Origin: Gammaproteobacteria bacterium
Lineage (GTDB): Bacteria; Pseudomonadota; Gammaproteobacteria; Burkholderiales; Burkholderiaceae_C
Reading direction: 5' to 3'
Length of the DNA stretch: 64,000 bases
Assembly: GCA_018815325.1 (NCBI GenBank)
Contig: JAHIYE010000019.1
Span: 62,001 to 126,000, forward strand
Part shown: positions 8,950 to 18,300 of the stretch, in pieces
Position numbering within the stretch: the first letter of the stretch is position 1
Layout: each line of letters opens with the position of its first letter
Made by a program: the position numbers and the translations under genes
The notes under the pieces: generated by a model
The model's database searches: none
What the model was told of the DNA's origin: nothing
The model's input: the letters and a program-made list of their open reading frames with translations, nothing else

Positions 8950-9561
8950 ATGAAACTAATCGGATCAACGACCAGTCCTTACGTGCGCAAAGTGCGAATT
9001 GTCATGGCTGAGAAAAAGCTGGACTACAACTTTGTGACAGAGGATGTCTGGGCCGATGACACTAGCATCAGCCAGTCTAATCCACTTGGCAAGGTGCCAT
9101 GTCTGGTCATGGAAGGGGCTGAGGCGCTGTTCGATTCACGGGTGATCGTTGAATATCTCGATACCCTGTCGCCCGTAGGCAAGCTGATCCCGGCCGTAGG
9201 CCGCGAGCGTGCCGAGGTCAAGACCTGGGAGGCGCTGTCTGATGGCTTGCTGGATGCGGCCATTCTGGCGCGACTGGAGTCCACCTGGACCGGACGCAAC
9301 AAGACCCAGCGTTGCCAGCCCTGGATCGACCGGCAATTGGGCAAGGTCGACAACAGCCTGAAGGCCATGAACCATGGCTTGGGCGACAAACCCTTTTGTT
9401 CCGGTATTCACCTGAGCTTGGCTGATATCGCGGTGGGCTGTGCACTCGGATACCTGGATTTCCGCTTTCCGCAGATTGCCTGGCGTACCGACTACCCGAA
9501 TCTCGCCAAGCTGCAGGACAAGCTGGTCCTGCGCCAGAGCTTTATCGAAACCCAACCCTGA
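8950..9561 (+). CDS. Glutathione S-transferase family protein
   Basis: The 203-aa cytosolic GST-fold protein has an N-terminal thioredoxin-like domain (MKLIGSTTSPYVRKVRIVMAE, with the Ser/Pro glutathione-site region; NPLGKVPCLV with the cis-proline; DSRVIVEYLD contacting the gamma-glutamyl group). A helical C-terminal domain follows from ~85 and contains the folding motif LSLADIAVGCALGYLD. The closest named relative is YibF. Substrate cannot be told from sequence. It is divergent from purB with a 97-bp gap. Confidence 0.9.
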   Translation: MKLIGSTTSPYVRKVRIVMAEKKLDYNFVTEDVWADDTSISQSNPLGKVPCLVMEGAEALFDSRVIVEYLDTLSPVGKLIPAVGRERAEVKTWEALSDGLLDAAILARLESTWTGRNKTQRCQPWIDRQLGKVDNSLKAMNHGLGDKPFCSGIHLSLADIAVGCALGYLDFRFPQIAWRTDYPNLAKLQDKLVLRQSFIETQP

Positions 9562-9845
9562 CCAAGGCGATTCGGCTGCATCGGGCGAGACGCTTGATGT
9601 CCGCATGCCTGCACGTACGCAGATCCGGTGCAGCGCATGACTTCACGCCGGCACGTCGCAAGGTGCCCAGCGCACGGAGGCTGCTATTTTCGTGGGCTCA
9701 ATGTCCATAGCGCCTATAGCTTGTCGGGGTATCCTTGCCGTCTGTCACGGCCATGACACGCGACCTGCTTAAAATCAGGAGCATCCTTCTTTATTCTGCT
9801 GTCCGCCCCCCTTTGGGCCAGTGGGTGTTGAAACGAGGTACGAAT

Positions 9846-10715
9846 TTGCTTTACCCTGAACTTTTCAAACAACTTGAAGCGGTACGCTGGGACATGGACA
9901 AGGACATTCCATGGGCGTCCTTTGACGCCAGCAAGCTGACCGACGAGCAGGCGCAGACCATCAAGATGAACGCCATCACCGAGTGGGCGGCTTTGCCAGC
10001 CACCGAGATGTTTTTGCGTGACAACCGCGGTGACAGCGATTTTTCCGCCTTCATGTCCATCTGGTTTTTTGAAGAGCAAAAGCACTCGCTGGTCCTGATG
10101 GAGTACTTGCGGCGGTTCCGGCCCGATTTGGCCCCGACAGAAGCGGAACTGCACGACATTCGCTTCGAATTCGACCCGGCGCCCGCGCTGGAAACGCTGA
10201 TGTTGCATTTTTGTGGTGAGATTCGTCTCAATCACTGGTACCGACGTGCCAGCGATTGGCATACCGAGCCAGTCATCAAGAGCATTTACACCAGGCTGAG
10301 CCAGGACGAAGCGCGCCATGGCGGGGCCTATCTAAAATACATGAAACGGGCCATCAATACCGTGGGGCTGGAAGCCAAGGCGGCATTTGCCAAGGTAGGG
10401 GTGCTCATGGCCAGTGCACGGCGGACGGCGCAGGCCATGCATCCGACTAACCTGCACGTCAATAAGGCGCTGTTTCCACGCGATACCATCCAGAGCCGAC
10501 TGCCGGACCCGGAGTGGCTGGAGCACTGGCTGGACAAGCAGATCAAGTTCGACGCCGTTTGGGAAGGCAAGGTGGTCGAGCGTATCCTGCACAACCTCAG
10601 CCTGCTGCTGAATCGCAGCTTCAGCACGGTTCAGGAACTCAACAAATACCGCAAGGAACTTAGCGCCGAACTCGCCGCAGTGACAGCGTCGAAGACGTTA
10701 CCACTGGCGATCTGA
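9846..10715 (+). CDS. Ferritin-like (diiron) domain protein, acyl-ACP-desaturase/R2-like fold
   Basis: Function not assigned. The protein has two metal-ligand motifs of the ferritin-like superfamily, FFEEQKHSLVL (ExxH) and LSQDEARHGGAYLKY (DExxH), roughly 75 residues apart, with more helices between them. This is the arrangement of a carboxylate-bridged diiron centre. The frame is open from 9735, but the segment before LLYPELFKQLEAVRW looks non-coding. The TTG at 9846 is preceded by GAGG at the right distance, so I chose it (289 aa); an ATG at 9753 is the alternative. The 3' end overlaps the convergent HD-GYP-like gene by 18 bp. Confidence 0.75.
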   Translation: MLYPELFKQLEAVRWDMDKDIPWASFDASKLTDEQAQTIKMNAITEWAALPATEMFLRDNRGDSDFSAFMSIWFFEEQKHSLVLMEYLRRFRPDLAPTEAELHDIRFEFDPAPALETLMLHFCGEIRLNHWYRRASDWHTEPVIKSIYTRLSQDEARHGGAYLKYMKRAINTVGLEAKAAFAKVGVLMASARRTAQAMHPTNLHVNKALFPRDTIQSRLPDPEWLEHWLDKQIKFDAVWEGKVVERILHNLSLLLNRSFSTVQELNKYRKELSAELAAVTASKTLPLAI

Positions 10716-11930
10716 AGCCGCCACGCTGGTCATTGTCAGAAACTGTTCAAGGTTGAGTTTGACCTTGACTTCGCGGTGCGGCACGCTGGCCACAATACGG
10801 TAGTCCCGCTGGCTGGTGTCGCGGATGACGCTGCCTGTGCTGGGCATGCCGTCGCGGTTGACAAGCAGCGCTACCCTGGGCGTGGTGGTGTTGAGGCCTC
10901 GGTGGATCACCACGGCAATCTCATTGGTGGCCAGCCGCACGAACGAACCCGGAGAATAGATGCCGACGGCCTTGATCAGGGCGGCGCCAGCCTCGTCAAT
11001 TTGACGATCCTCATCGAAGTAGCTGGCCTGCATGGCCGCGGCTGGGGAAGTCGGTACGCGGGTGGCACGTGGCGAGAGGCGTGCGGAGAACATGTCCGCG
11101 CGCTGGATCAGACGTGCCATGCGTTGACCCTCAGTCTTGCTGGACAGGCGGCCGGGGGATTTGTTGTGGTGATCCCGGACCGCTTCAAGCCAGAGCGGGT
11201 CTTTCACACCCAGTTGTTCGAGCATCATTACGGACCGCGTCGTGTGCTCATCAATCAGCTTGCGTTGTTCGGGAGTGGGCGGCTCGACCTGTTGCGCCAG
11301 ACGGTCCTGCAGTTCGGTCATGCCGATGTTCATGGTCAGCGCCGCCTTGGACAGGGTTTCCTCATGCTCAGGCGACCAGCCAAGCACCTCTCGCGCAGCA
11401 AGCCCGCAAATCACGCTGACCAGCATGGCATGCGTTGCACTGTAGAGATGGACTTCAGTGGCTGACAGGTAGATCAGGCCGAACAAGGCCCCGTTCGGAT
11501 TGCGGTAGGCATAGTTGCGCAAGAGCTTCTGAAAACGGTCAAGCCGTTTGACAAACTGGTCTGACTGGGTGTCCCGCAGCAAAGAGTTGGCCTGCACCTG
11601 AAGATCTAGCCAATCGGGCGGGCCCTCGTTAATGTCAACTCGGTCACTGTCAAGATCTTGTTTGGAAATCTCGGAGCCGGCAATCTTGCCCAGGGCCTTG
11701 TCTTCCAGCACCATGTCATAGAGCTTGCCAACATAGGCCCGGCGGTAAGCCTCAGACTCCGCCACATCAACATAGACAGTGACGCCATTGCCTATTTTCT
11801 CATCAAGCATCTCCTTGGACTCGACCACGAAGCCTTTTTGGGCCAGCAGTGTGCCATCCGCGCTTCGCAAGGTATATGGAAGCGGATGGCCGATTCGGAC
11901 ATTCGTGATGTTGATGGTGACAAGGTTCAT
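10698..11930 (-). CDS. DUF3391/HD-GYP-like protein with degenerate HD motif
   Basis: The 410-aa cytoplasmic protein has the layout of c-di-GMP phosphodiesterases of the HD-GYP group: an N-terminal DUF3391-like region (residues ~1-110), then an HD-GYP-like helical domain with YSATHAMLVSVICGLA, the block where LLHDIGK should be, and VRDHHNKSPG where HHExxDGxGYP should be. Here the HD pair reads MN (LTMNIGMTEL) and the GYP loop is lost, so phosphodiesterase activity is doubtful. C-terminal residues resume a normal family tail (DEAGAALIKAVGIYSPGSFV). It may be a binding or scaffold protein. Confidence 0.8.
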   Translation of the reverse strand: MNLVTINITNVRIGHPLPYTLRSADGTLLAQKGFVVESKEMLDEKIGNGVTVYVDVAESEAYRRAYVGKLYDMVLEDKALGKIAGSEISKQDLDSDRVDINEGPPDWLDLQVQANSLLRDTQSDQFVKRLDRFQKLLRNYAYRNPNGALFGLIYLSATEVHLYSATHAMLVSVICGLAAREVLGWSPEHEETLSKAALTMNIGMTELQDRLAQQVEPPTPEQRKLIDEHTTRSVMMLEQLGVKDPLWLEAVRDHHNKSPGRLSSKTEGQRMARLIQRADMFSARLSPRATRVPTSPAAAMQASYFDEDRQIDEAGAALIKAVGIYSPGSFVRLATNEIAVVIHRGLNTTTPRVALLVNRDGMPSTGSVIRDTSQRDYRIVASVPHREVKVKLNLEQFLTMTSVAASDRQW

Positions 11931-12017
11931 ACAGTGAAAAGATTATGCATTGATCTATATCGATTAATACAGGGGTATCTTGATTCGCGGGACCGATAGC
12001 CTGCTAGCATTTGCGTC

Positions 12018-12518
12018 ATGACAGCCCAGTTTGATCCCCCCTCCTTCGTGAAGAAAATCGTCAGCCGTCCCGATCTTCACGCCCGCCTTGCCACATTGCC
12101 GCGACCTCTGGTATTTACCAATGGCGTGTTCGATGTCATTCACCGGGGGCATGTGATGTATCTGGCCCAGGCGCGCGCCTTGGGCGCCAGTCTGCTGGTT
12201 GCGCTCAATACGGATGTCTCGGCGCGCCGGCTGGGCAAAGGCGAGGACCGGCCCTTGAACAGGCTGGAAGATCGCGCTTGTGTGATGGCCGCGATGGAGG
12301 CGGTCAGCTTGGTGACCTGGTTTGATGAGGACACCCCGCTGGAACTGATCGCCGAAGTCAAACCGGACATCTTGGTCAAGGGGGGTGATTACGACATGCG
12401 CGTACTGCCTGAAACCCGTGTCGTGGAAGCCTATGGTGGCCGCGCCTTGGCGTTGCCGTTTGTGGACGGCTATTCGACCAGCGCCCTGGTCAGCAAGATT
12501 CGCACTTCCCAGGCGTGA
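12018..12518 (+). CDS. rfaE2: D-glycero-beta-D-manno-heptose 1-phosphate adenylyltransferase (RfaE domain II)
   Basis: Nucleotidyltransferase that makes ADP-glycero-manno-heptose for the LPS inner core. The 166-aa protein carries FTNGVFDVIHRGHVMYL, containing the HxGH-type nucleotide-binding motif, and later DILVKGGDY and GYSTSALVSKIR, the substrate- and ATP-binding ends of the HldE C-terminal domain. It is a stand-alone domain II, as in many betaproteobacteria where the kinase domain is encoded elsewhere. The gene is divergent from the HD-GYP-like gene and convergent with glnE. Confidence 0.93.
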   Translation: MTAQFDPPSFVKKIVSRPDLHARLATLPRPLVFTNGVFDVIHRGHVMYLAQARALGASLLVALNTDVSARRLGKGEDRPLNRLEDRACVMAAMEAVSLVTWFDEDTPLELIAEVKPDILVKGGDYDMRVLPETRVVEAYGGRALALPFVDGYSTSALVSKIRTSQA

Positions 12519-12558
12519 TGGTTGGCGCCAAGTGGTGCATGCTATGTTCCGCCGAATG

Positions 12559-15318
12559 TCAGTCGGTTGACGCCGGCGCCGGGAAGACTGAATGCCAAAG
12601 CGCCAGCACGGCGTCGCGTTCGGCTTGCAGGGATGGCGCACTGACCTGCGTGGGCTCCTCGTTCAGGCGAGCATGGTGCTGAACCCGGCGCAATTCCCTG
12701 TAAGCGCTAGCCGCGTTATGACCCACACCCGCTGGCAGCAAGCCTTCTGCTTCGGCCAGGTGCAGCAGGGTAATATTGCCGGCGTTCGCGATCAACCGGG
12801 GGTGATGACAGGCTTGGGACAACACCAGGTACTGCATGGCGAACTCCACATCCACCATGCCGCCCGGGCTGTGCTTGACATCAAACTTCTCACCCTTGAT
12901 GGGGTGTGCTGCACGGATCTTGTCGCGCATGGAAACAATTTCCTGCGCCAGGCTTACCGGGTTTCGCGGAGCAACAATCACAGCACGACGGATGTCGTCA
13001 AAGCGCTGGCGCAAGTCATCCGAGCCGAGCACAAAGCGCGCACGTGTCATGGCCTGGTGCTCCCAGGCCCAGGCCGTGTTGCTGCCGCGCTTTAGCTGGT
13101 AGTTGGCATAGGCCTCAAAAGTCGTGATCAGCATGCCGGAGTTGCCATTGGGTCGCAAGGCCGTGTCGATCTCATAGAGGTCGCCCTCACCGGTTTTGAC
13201 GGTCAACCAGTTGATCAGTTTTCGGACCAGCATGGCATAGACTTCGGGGGCTTGCTCGTCTTCATCCTGATAGACAAAGACGATGTCCAGATCGCTGCCG
13301 TAGCCCAACTCCTTGCCGCCCAGCTTGCCATAGGCAATGATGGCAAATTGATGGGCCTCGCGGTGCTTGTTCTTCAAGCGTTCCCAGCACCAGCGTGTCG
13401 TGATGCACAAGATGGCTTCGGCCAGTGCGCTCAGCTCGTCGGCGACCTGTTCCACCGTCAGCACGCCTTCGACATCACGTGCCAGGGTTCTGAATACTTC
13501 GGCGTGGTGAGCTCTGCGCAGCAGGTTCAGCAAAGCCTCGTCATCGTCCTCATGTGCCTCCTGAAGCGCCATACGCCTTTGTTCGAGTTCGCGCACGAAT
13601 TCCGGCGCATTGAAGCGTTCGGTCAGCAACTGTTCGCTGGCCAGTTCATCAATCACGCCAGGGTGCTTCTGCAGATACCGTGCAGGCCATCTGGCTGCAC
13701 CGAGGATCCGTAACAAGCGCTCGTGTACGGTAGGGCGTTCAAGGAGAAGGGCGAGGTAGCTTTCACGCCGCAGCAATGGCTCCATCCAGTCCGTGATGCG
13801 CACCGCTGCCAGCTCGCTGACTTTGCCATCGGCAATCCACTGGGCCGTGCGGGCAAGTAGTCGCAACAGCCTGGCGCGCGAATCTTCGCGCAGCGCAAGC
13901 ACGCGTGGATGTTCGCGCCAGGCAAGCACCCGTTCACGAAACGGTCCGCTCAGCCGGGTCAGCAGTTCCTCGAAGTCAGGGGTCTGCGCAGCCTGAGCGC
14001 TGCCGCAGCCCTTGCAATCCTTGTTGGCGCCGCCACCGAGCAGGCGGTCAAACTCCTGTGCCACCAGTTCACGGTGCTCGTTAAGCTGGCCCAGAAACGG
14101 GCAAGAAGTGGTAAACCCCATGCTTTGTGCGATCCAGTTGAGATCTTCATCCTGTGTGGGCAGCACATGGGTTTGCTGGTCATCGAGGTATTGGATGCGG
14201 TGTTCAACCTGGCGCAGGAAAACATAGGCCGCCGTCAATGCCCCGGCCGTATCCTGCGGCATGAGCCCAGCCTTGACCAGCCGCTGCAGGGCGTCGATGG
14301 TGGGGCGTGTACGCAGTTCGGGGAACTGCCCTCCCCGCGCCACTTGCAGCAGCTGCACCGTGAATTCGATTTCCCTTATGCCGCCACGTGAAAGCTTCAC
14401 ATCGTTGTTGCGCTCGGGGTGCCCGGCACTGCGGCGCGCTGCATGTTCACGAATCTGCCTGTGCAGTACGCGCAAGGAATCGAAGACGTTGTAATCAAGG
14501 TAGCGCCGGAACACAAAGGGTGAAACCAGGGCACGCAGTGCCAGGGCGGAACCATCCCGCAGGTTTTCCTGGGGAGCAACAACCCGGCTCTTGAGCCAGG
14601 CGAAACGCTCCCATTCACGGCCCTGAACGTGGAAATAGTCTTCGAGCGCACCCAGCGAGGCCGCGGGCGGGCCGGAGTTGCCATTGGGACGCAGAGCCAG
14701 GTCGACGCGGAACACAAAGCCATGGTCAGTGGTGTCACCCACCATGCTGTAAATGCTTCGAACCGCCTTGGCGAAATATTCATGGTTGGAAATACGTCCC
14801 AGGCCTTGTTCGGTGCCGGCAGTTTCACCGTCCTGGTCATAGATGTAGATCAGGTCAATGTCGCTCGAAACATTGAGTTCGCGCGCACCGAGCTTGCCCA
14901 TTCCGACGACCCAAAACAACGCACGCCGACCTTGTTCTGTGGTCGGCTGGCCGTGAACTGCATCGAGCGACTGCATGGTCAGGGTATAGGCGGTGTCGAG
15001 TGCAAACTCCGCAAGCTGGGTCATCGTCAGGGTGACCGATGCCAGGGTGGCGTGGTGGTCACAATCCAGATGAACGAGCCGCTCCAGTACCAATTGCCGA
15101 AGAATCCGAAGGGCCGTAGGGGAATCAACACCGGTGTCCAGCAAGGCGGTATGCACCTGGGCCATGATGGACTTGTCAGGCATGCCGGCCGGTAGCAGGT
15201 GCAGCATGGTCTCATAGCGTCGGCGAATCCGCTGCCCAAAACGGGAGTAGGACGCCAGGCTGGTGACGGCCGCCTGAGCGTCGACAGGCGTCAGATCGGT
15301 ATGGCCATTGCGGGTCAT
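12559..15318 (-). CDS. glnE: Bifunctional glutamine synthetase adenylyltransferase/adenylyl-removing enzyme
   Basis: Controls glutamine synthetase by attaching or removing AMP on its subunits in response to PII and glutamine. About 919 aa, the usual length. Two nucleotidyltransferase domains are visible: the N-terminal one with SSDIDLIYIYD and FRVDLALRPNGNSG, and the C-terminal one with GYGSDLDIVFVYQDEDEQ and YEIDTALRPNGNSG. Each has the GSD-x-D metal-binding pattern. The ATG at 15318 is favoured; a GTG at 15330 is also possible. It is divergent from yhdP with only 27 bp between starts. Confidence 0.95.
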   Translation of the reverse strand: MTRNGHTDLTPVDAQAAVTSLASYSRFGQRIRRRYETMLHLLPAGMPDKSIMAQVHTALLDTGVDSPTALRILRQLVLERLVHLDCDHHATLASVTLTMTQLAEFALDTAYTLTMQSLDAVHGQPTTEQGRRALFWVVGMGKLGARELNVSSDIDLIYIYDQDGETAGTEQGLGRISNHEYFAKAVRSIYSMVGDTTDHGFVFRVDLALRPNGNSGPPAASLGALEDYFHVQGREWERFAWLKSRVVAPQENLRDGSALALRALVSPFVFRRYLDYNVFDSLRVLHRQIREHAARRSAGHPERNNDVKLSRGGIREIEFTVQLLQVARGGQFPELRTRPTIDALQRLVKAGLMPQDTAGALTAAYVFLRQVEHRIQYLDDQQTHVLPTQDEDLNWIAQSMGFTTSCPFLGQLNEHRELVAQEFDRLLGGGANKDCKGCGSAQAAQTPDFEELLTRLSGPFRERVLAWREHPRVLALREDSRARLLRLLARTAQWIADGKVSELAAVRITDWMEPLLRRESYLALLLERPTVHERLLRILGAARWPARYLQKHPGVIDELASEQLLTERFNAPEFVRELEQRRMALQEAHEDDDEALLNLLRRAHHAEVFRTLARDVEGVLTVEQVADELSALAEAILCITTRWCWERLKNKHREAHQFAIIAYGKLGGKELGYGSDLDIVFVYQDEDEQAPEVYAMLVRKLINWLTVKTGEGDLYEIDTALRPNGNSGMLITTFEAYANYQLKRGSNTAWAWEHQAMTRARFVLGSDDLRQRFDDIRRAVIVAPRNPVSLAQEIVSMRDKIRAAHPIKGEKFDVKHSPGGMVDVEFAMQYLVLSQACHHPRLIANAGNITLLHLAEAEGLLPAGVGHNAASAYRELRRVQHHARLNEEPTQVSAPSLQAERDAVLALWHSVFPAPASTD

Positions 15319-15345
15319 AATTCCAGTCACATTTCCAAGTTCAAC

Positions 15346-18300
15346 ATGAATGATTCGCAGCCAACCCGCTCGCCCTTGATGAGGGCAGCATCCGTGACCG
15401 TCAGGTGGGCCTTGTGGCTTATGGTGTTCATCGGGTTCTCATTGGTTGTCGCCTGGGGCGTACTTCACTTGTTGATTGTGCCGCGAATCGGCGAGCTTCG
15501 CCCGCAGATAGAAAACCGCGCCACACAAGTGCTGGGGATACCGGTGCGGATCGAGTCCATCACGGCCAGGTCGGTGGGCATCATTCCCTCTTTCGAATTG
15601 ACCGGTGTGGCGCTGTTCGACACCGAGGGGAGAGAGGTACTTCGCTTGCCGAGGGTGCTGGCCAGCCTGTCGCCCGGGTCGCTGTGGAACCTCGGTTTTC
15701 AACAGCTGTTTATCGACCAGCCAGTGCTCAGCATCCGCCGCACGGCCAACGGCAAGATCTATGTCGCTGGCCTGGATGTATCCAGCAATCAGCAGGATGA
15801 CAACAGCATGGCCGAGTGGTTGTTTTCCCAGGCTGAATTCGCCATTCACAACGGGACCATTGAATGGACGGACGATATGCGAGGCGTGCCGACGCTGACG
15901 CTGCAACAGGTTGACTTCGTGCTGCGCAACGGGCTGCGCCAGCACAGTGCGCGTCTCGATGCGACGCCGCCTTCGGAGTGGGGGGATCGCTTCAGCCTGA
16001 TGGCGAAATTACGTGAACCCTTGTGGTCGATCCATCATGGGAATTGGCGCGACTGGGAGGGGCAGCTCTACGCCGACTTTGAGCGGGTCGATGTCTCCGC
16101 GTTGCGGCGACATGCCCAGCTCGGGGTGGATGTGTCGCAGGGCAATGGTGCCTTGCGCGCCTGGGTGGATGTCATCCGGGGGCGTGTTGTCGGTGCGACG
16201 GCGGATGTGGCGCTGGCAGAGGTGGGCGTGAAGCTGGGCGCGAAACTGCAGCCCCTGGAGCTGCAATCTGTTGCAGGACGGCTGGGCGGGCGCTTGCTGA
16301 GTGCAGGGTTCGAGTTTTCTACTGAGGGCCTGCAGTTCTATACACGCGACGGCATGCGCTGGCCGGGAGGCAATGTACGTGTGAGCTACTTCGATGCACA
16401 GGGACGCGCGCCGGCCCGTGGTGAGCTGACCGCGGACAAGCTTGACCTGGCCGCCTTGGCCCAGATCGCCAATCGCATGCCGCTCGGCGACGATCTCCAT
16501 GCGACGCTGCTCAACTATGCGCCCAAAGGACTGGTCGAGCGGATTCAGGCGAGTTGGCAGGGCCCTTTCAGCACGCTGGAAAAATTCGAGGCTAAAGGGC
16601 GCGTTATCCAGTTGGAGGTGGCATCCCGCCCCGGCAAAAACCAGGGAACCAGGCCAAGCACCCAGGAGTCGCCGGGAACGCCTGGCATCAGAGGGGCGAG
16701 TGTGGATTTCCAGCTGACGCAGACGGGCGGACGGGCCACTATTGCGCTGGAGAGAGGCGCGATTGACTTGCCGGGCGTTTTCGAGGAATCCGAGTTGGTG
16801 TTTGATCAGCTAACGACCGATACCCAGTGGCAGATAGAAGGGCAGCGGATATCGGTCCAGTTGCCGAATTTGAAGTTCAGCAATGCCGATGCCCAAGGGG
16901 AGGCGCAGATCAAGTGGCATACCAGTGACCCGGCTGTTTCAGGTGCGCGGTCCCGCTGGCCAGGTGTGCTGGATGTGCAGGGCAGTCTGAGTCGGGCCAA
17001 CGGCGCACGGGTGTACCGCTACTTGCCGCTGGTGCTCGACCAGAATGTCAGAACCTATGTGCATCAGGCCGTTCTCAAGGGCCAGGCGAGTGGCGTCAAG
17101 TTCAAGATCAAGGGGGATCTGCATGACATGCCGTTTGCAGATGCCCGACAGGGCGAGTTTCGTGTGACGGCCAAGGTGAGTGATGCAACATATGCGTACG
17201 TGCCACGGTATCTGCAGGCTGCCAACGACCTTCCCTGGCCGCCTCTGACGCAGGTCTCGGGTGAGCTGGTGTTCGACCGCGCATCCCTGCAGATCAAGGG
17301 TGCGCGCGCAACAGTGGGCGGCGCGAGTGGACTGCAAGTTACTGGCGCCGAAGCCCAGATACAGGACCTCGGCAAGACCGTGGTGAAGGTGCAGCTCCAG
17401 GCGCGGGGTCCGTTGGCTGATGTGCTGGGGGTGGTCAACGGGTCGCCGCTGGCGGCCATGACGGATCGGGTGCTGGGCCGCGCATCGGCTGCAGGACAGG
17501 CAGACTACAGCTTGCGCTTGAACCTGCCCCTGGCCGCGCTCGACAAGAGCTCGGTGCAGGGCAGCGTCACCCTGGCAAACAACGAGGTGCAGATCACGCC
17601 GGATTCGCCACGGTTGTCCAGGGCGCGCGGCGTGATCAGTTTTTCGGAGAAAGGGTTTTCCATTGCGGCCGGCCAGGCACGCATGCTGGGCGGTGACGTG
17701 CGGATCGAGGGGGGCTCGGTTGCGACCCAGGCCACAACAGCGCCCGGACGACTGCCACCCGCCTCTGTCGTCTTGCGGGCCCAGGGCAGTTTGAGTGCCG
17801 AGGGTCTGCAGCAGGCCCGGGAGTTGGGTCCTATGGTGCAACTGGCCGCGCGCGCCAGCGGCAGCACCCAGTACAGCGCTGTACTCGGTTTTCGTCGAGG
17901 CGTGCCGGAACTCCTGATCAGCAGCAACCTGCAGGGGCTGGCCCTGGCCCTGCCGGAGCCCTTGAACAAAAGTGCCAGCACATTGTTGCCGGTTCGCTAT
18001 GAAAGTGCGCTCGTGCGGGATGCCTCGTCATCCGCTGGAGGGGGTCCAGGACGTCTGCTGGATCAGGTGCAACTGGATATTGGCCGCCTGTTGTCGGCGC
18101 AGTATGTGCGGGATGTCTCGGGGAGTGAACCGCACGTGCTGCGCGGCGCCATGGGCGTCGGTCTGCCGCTGGGCGAGCAAGTACCCATGCCTGCCGAGGG
18201 GGTGACTGCCAACATCCAGGTGGGGCGGCTGGATCTGGACGCCTGGATGGCGGTGCTGCCGAGTTCGCCAACCCCTGTTTCGACCCGTGCCGATGGTCGT

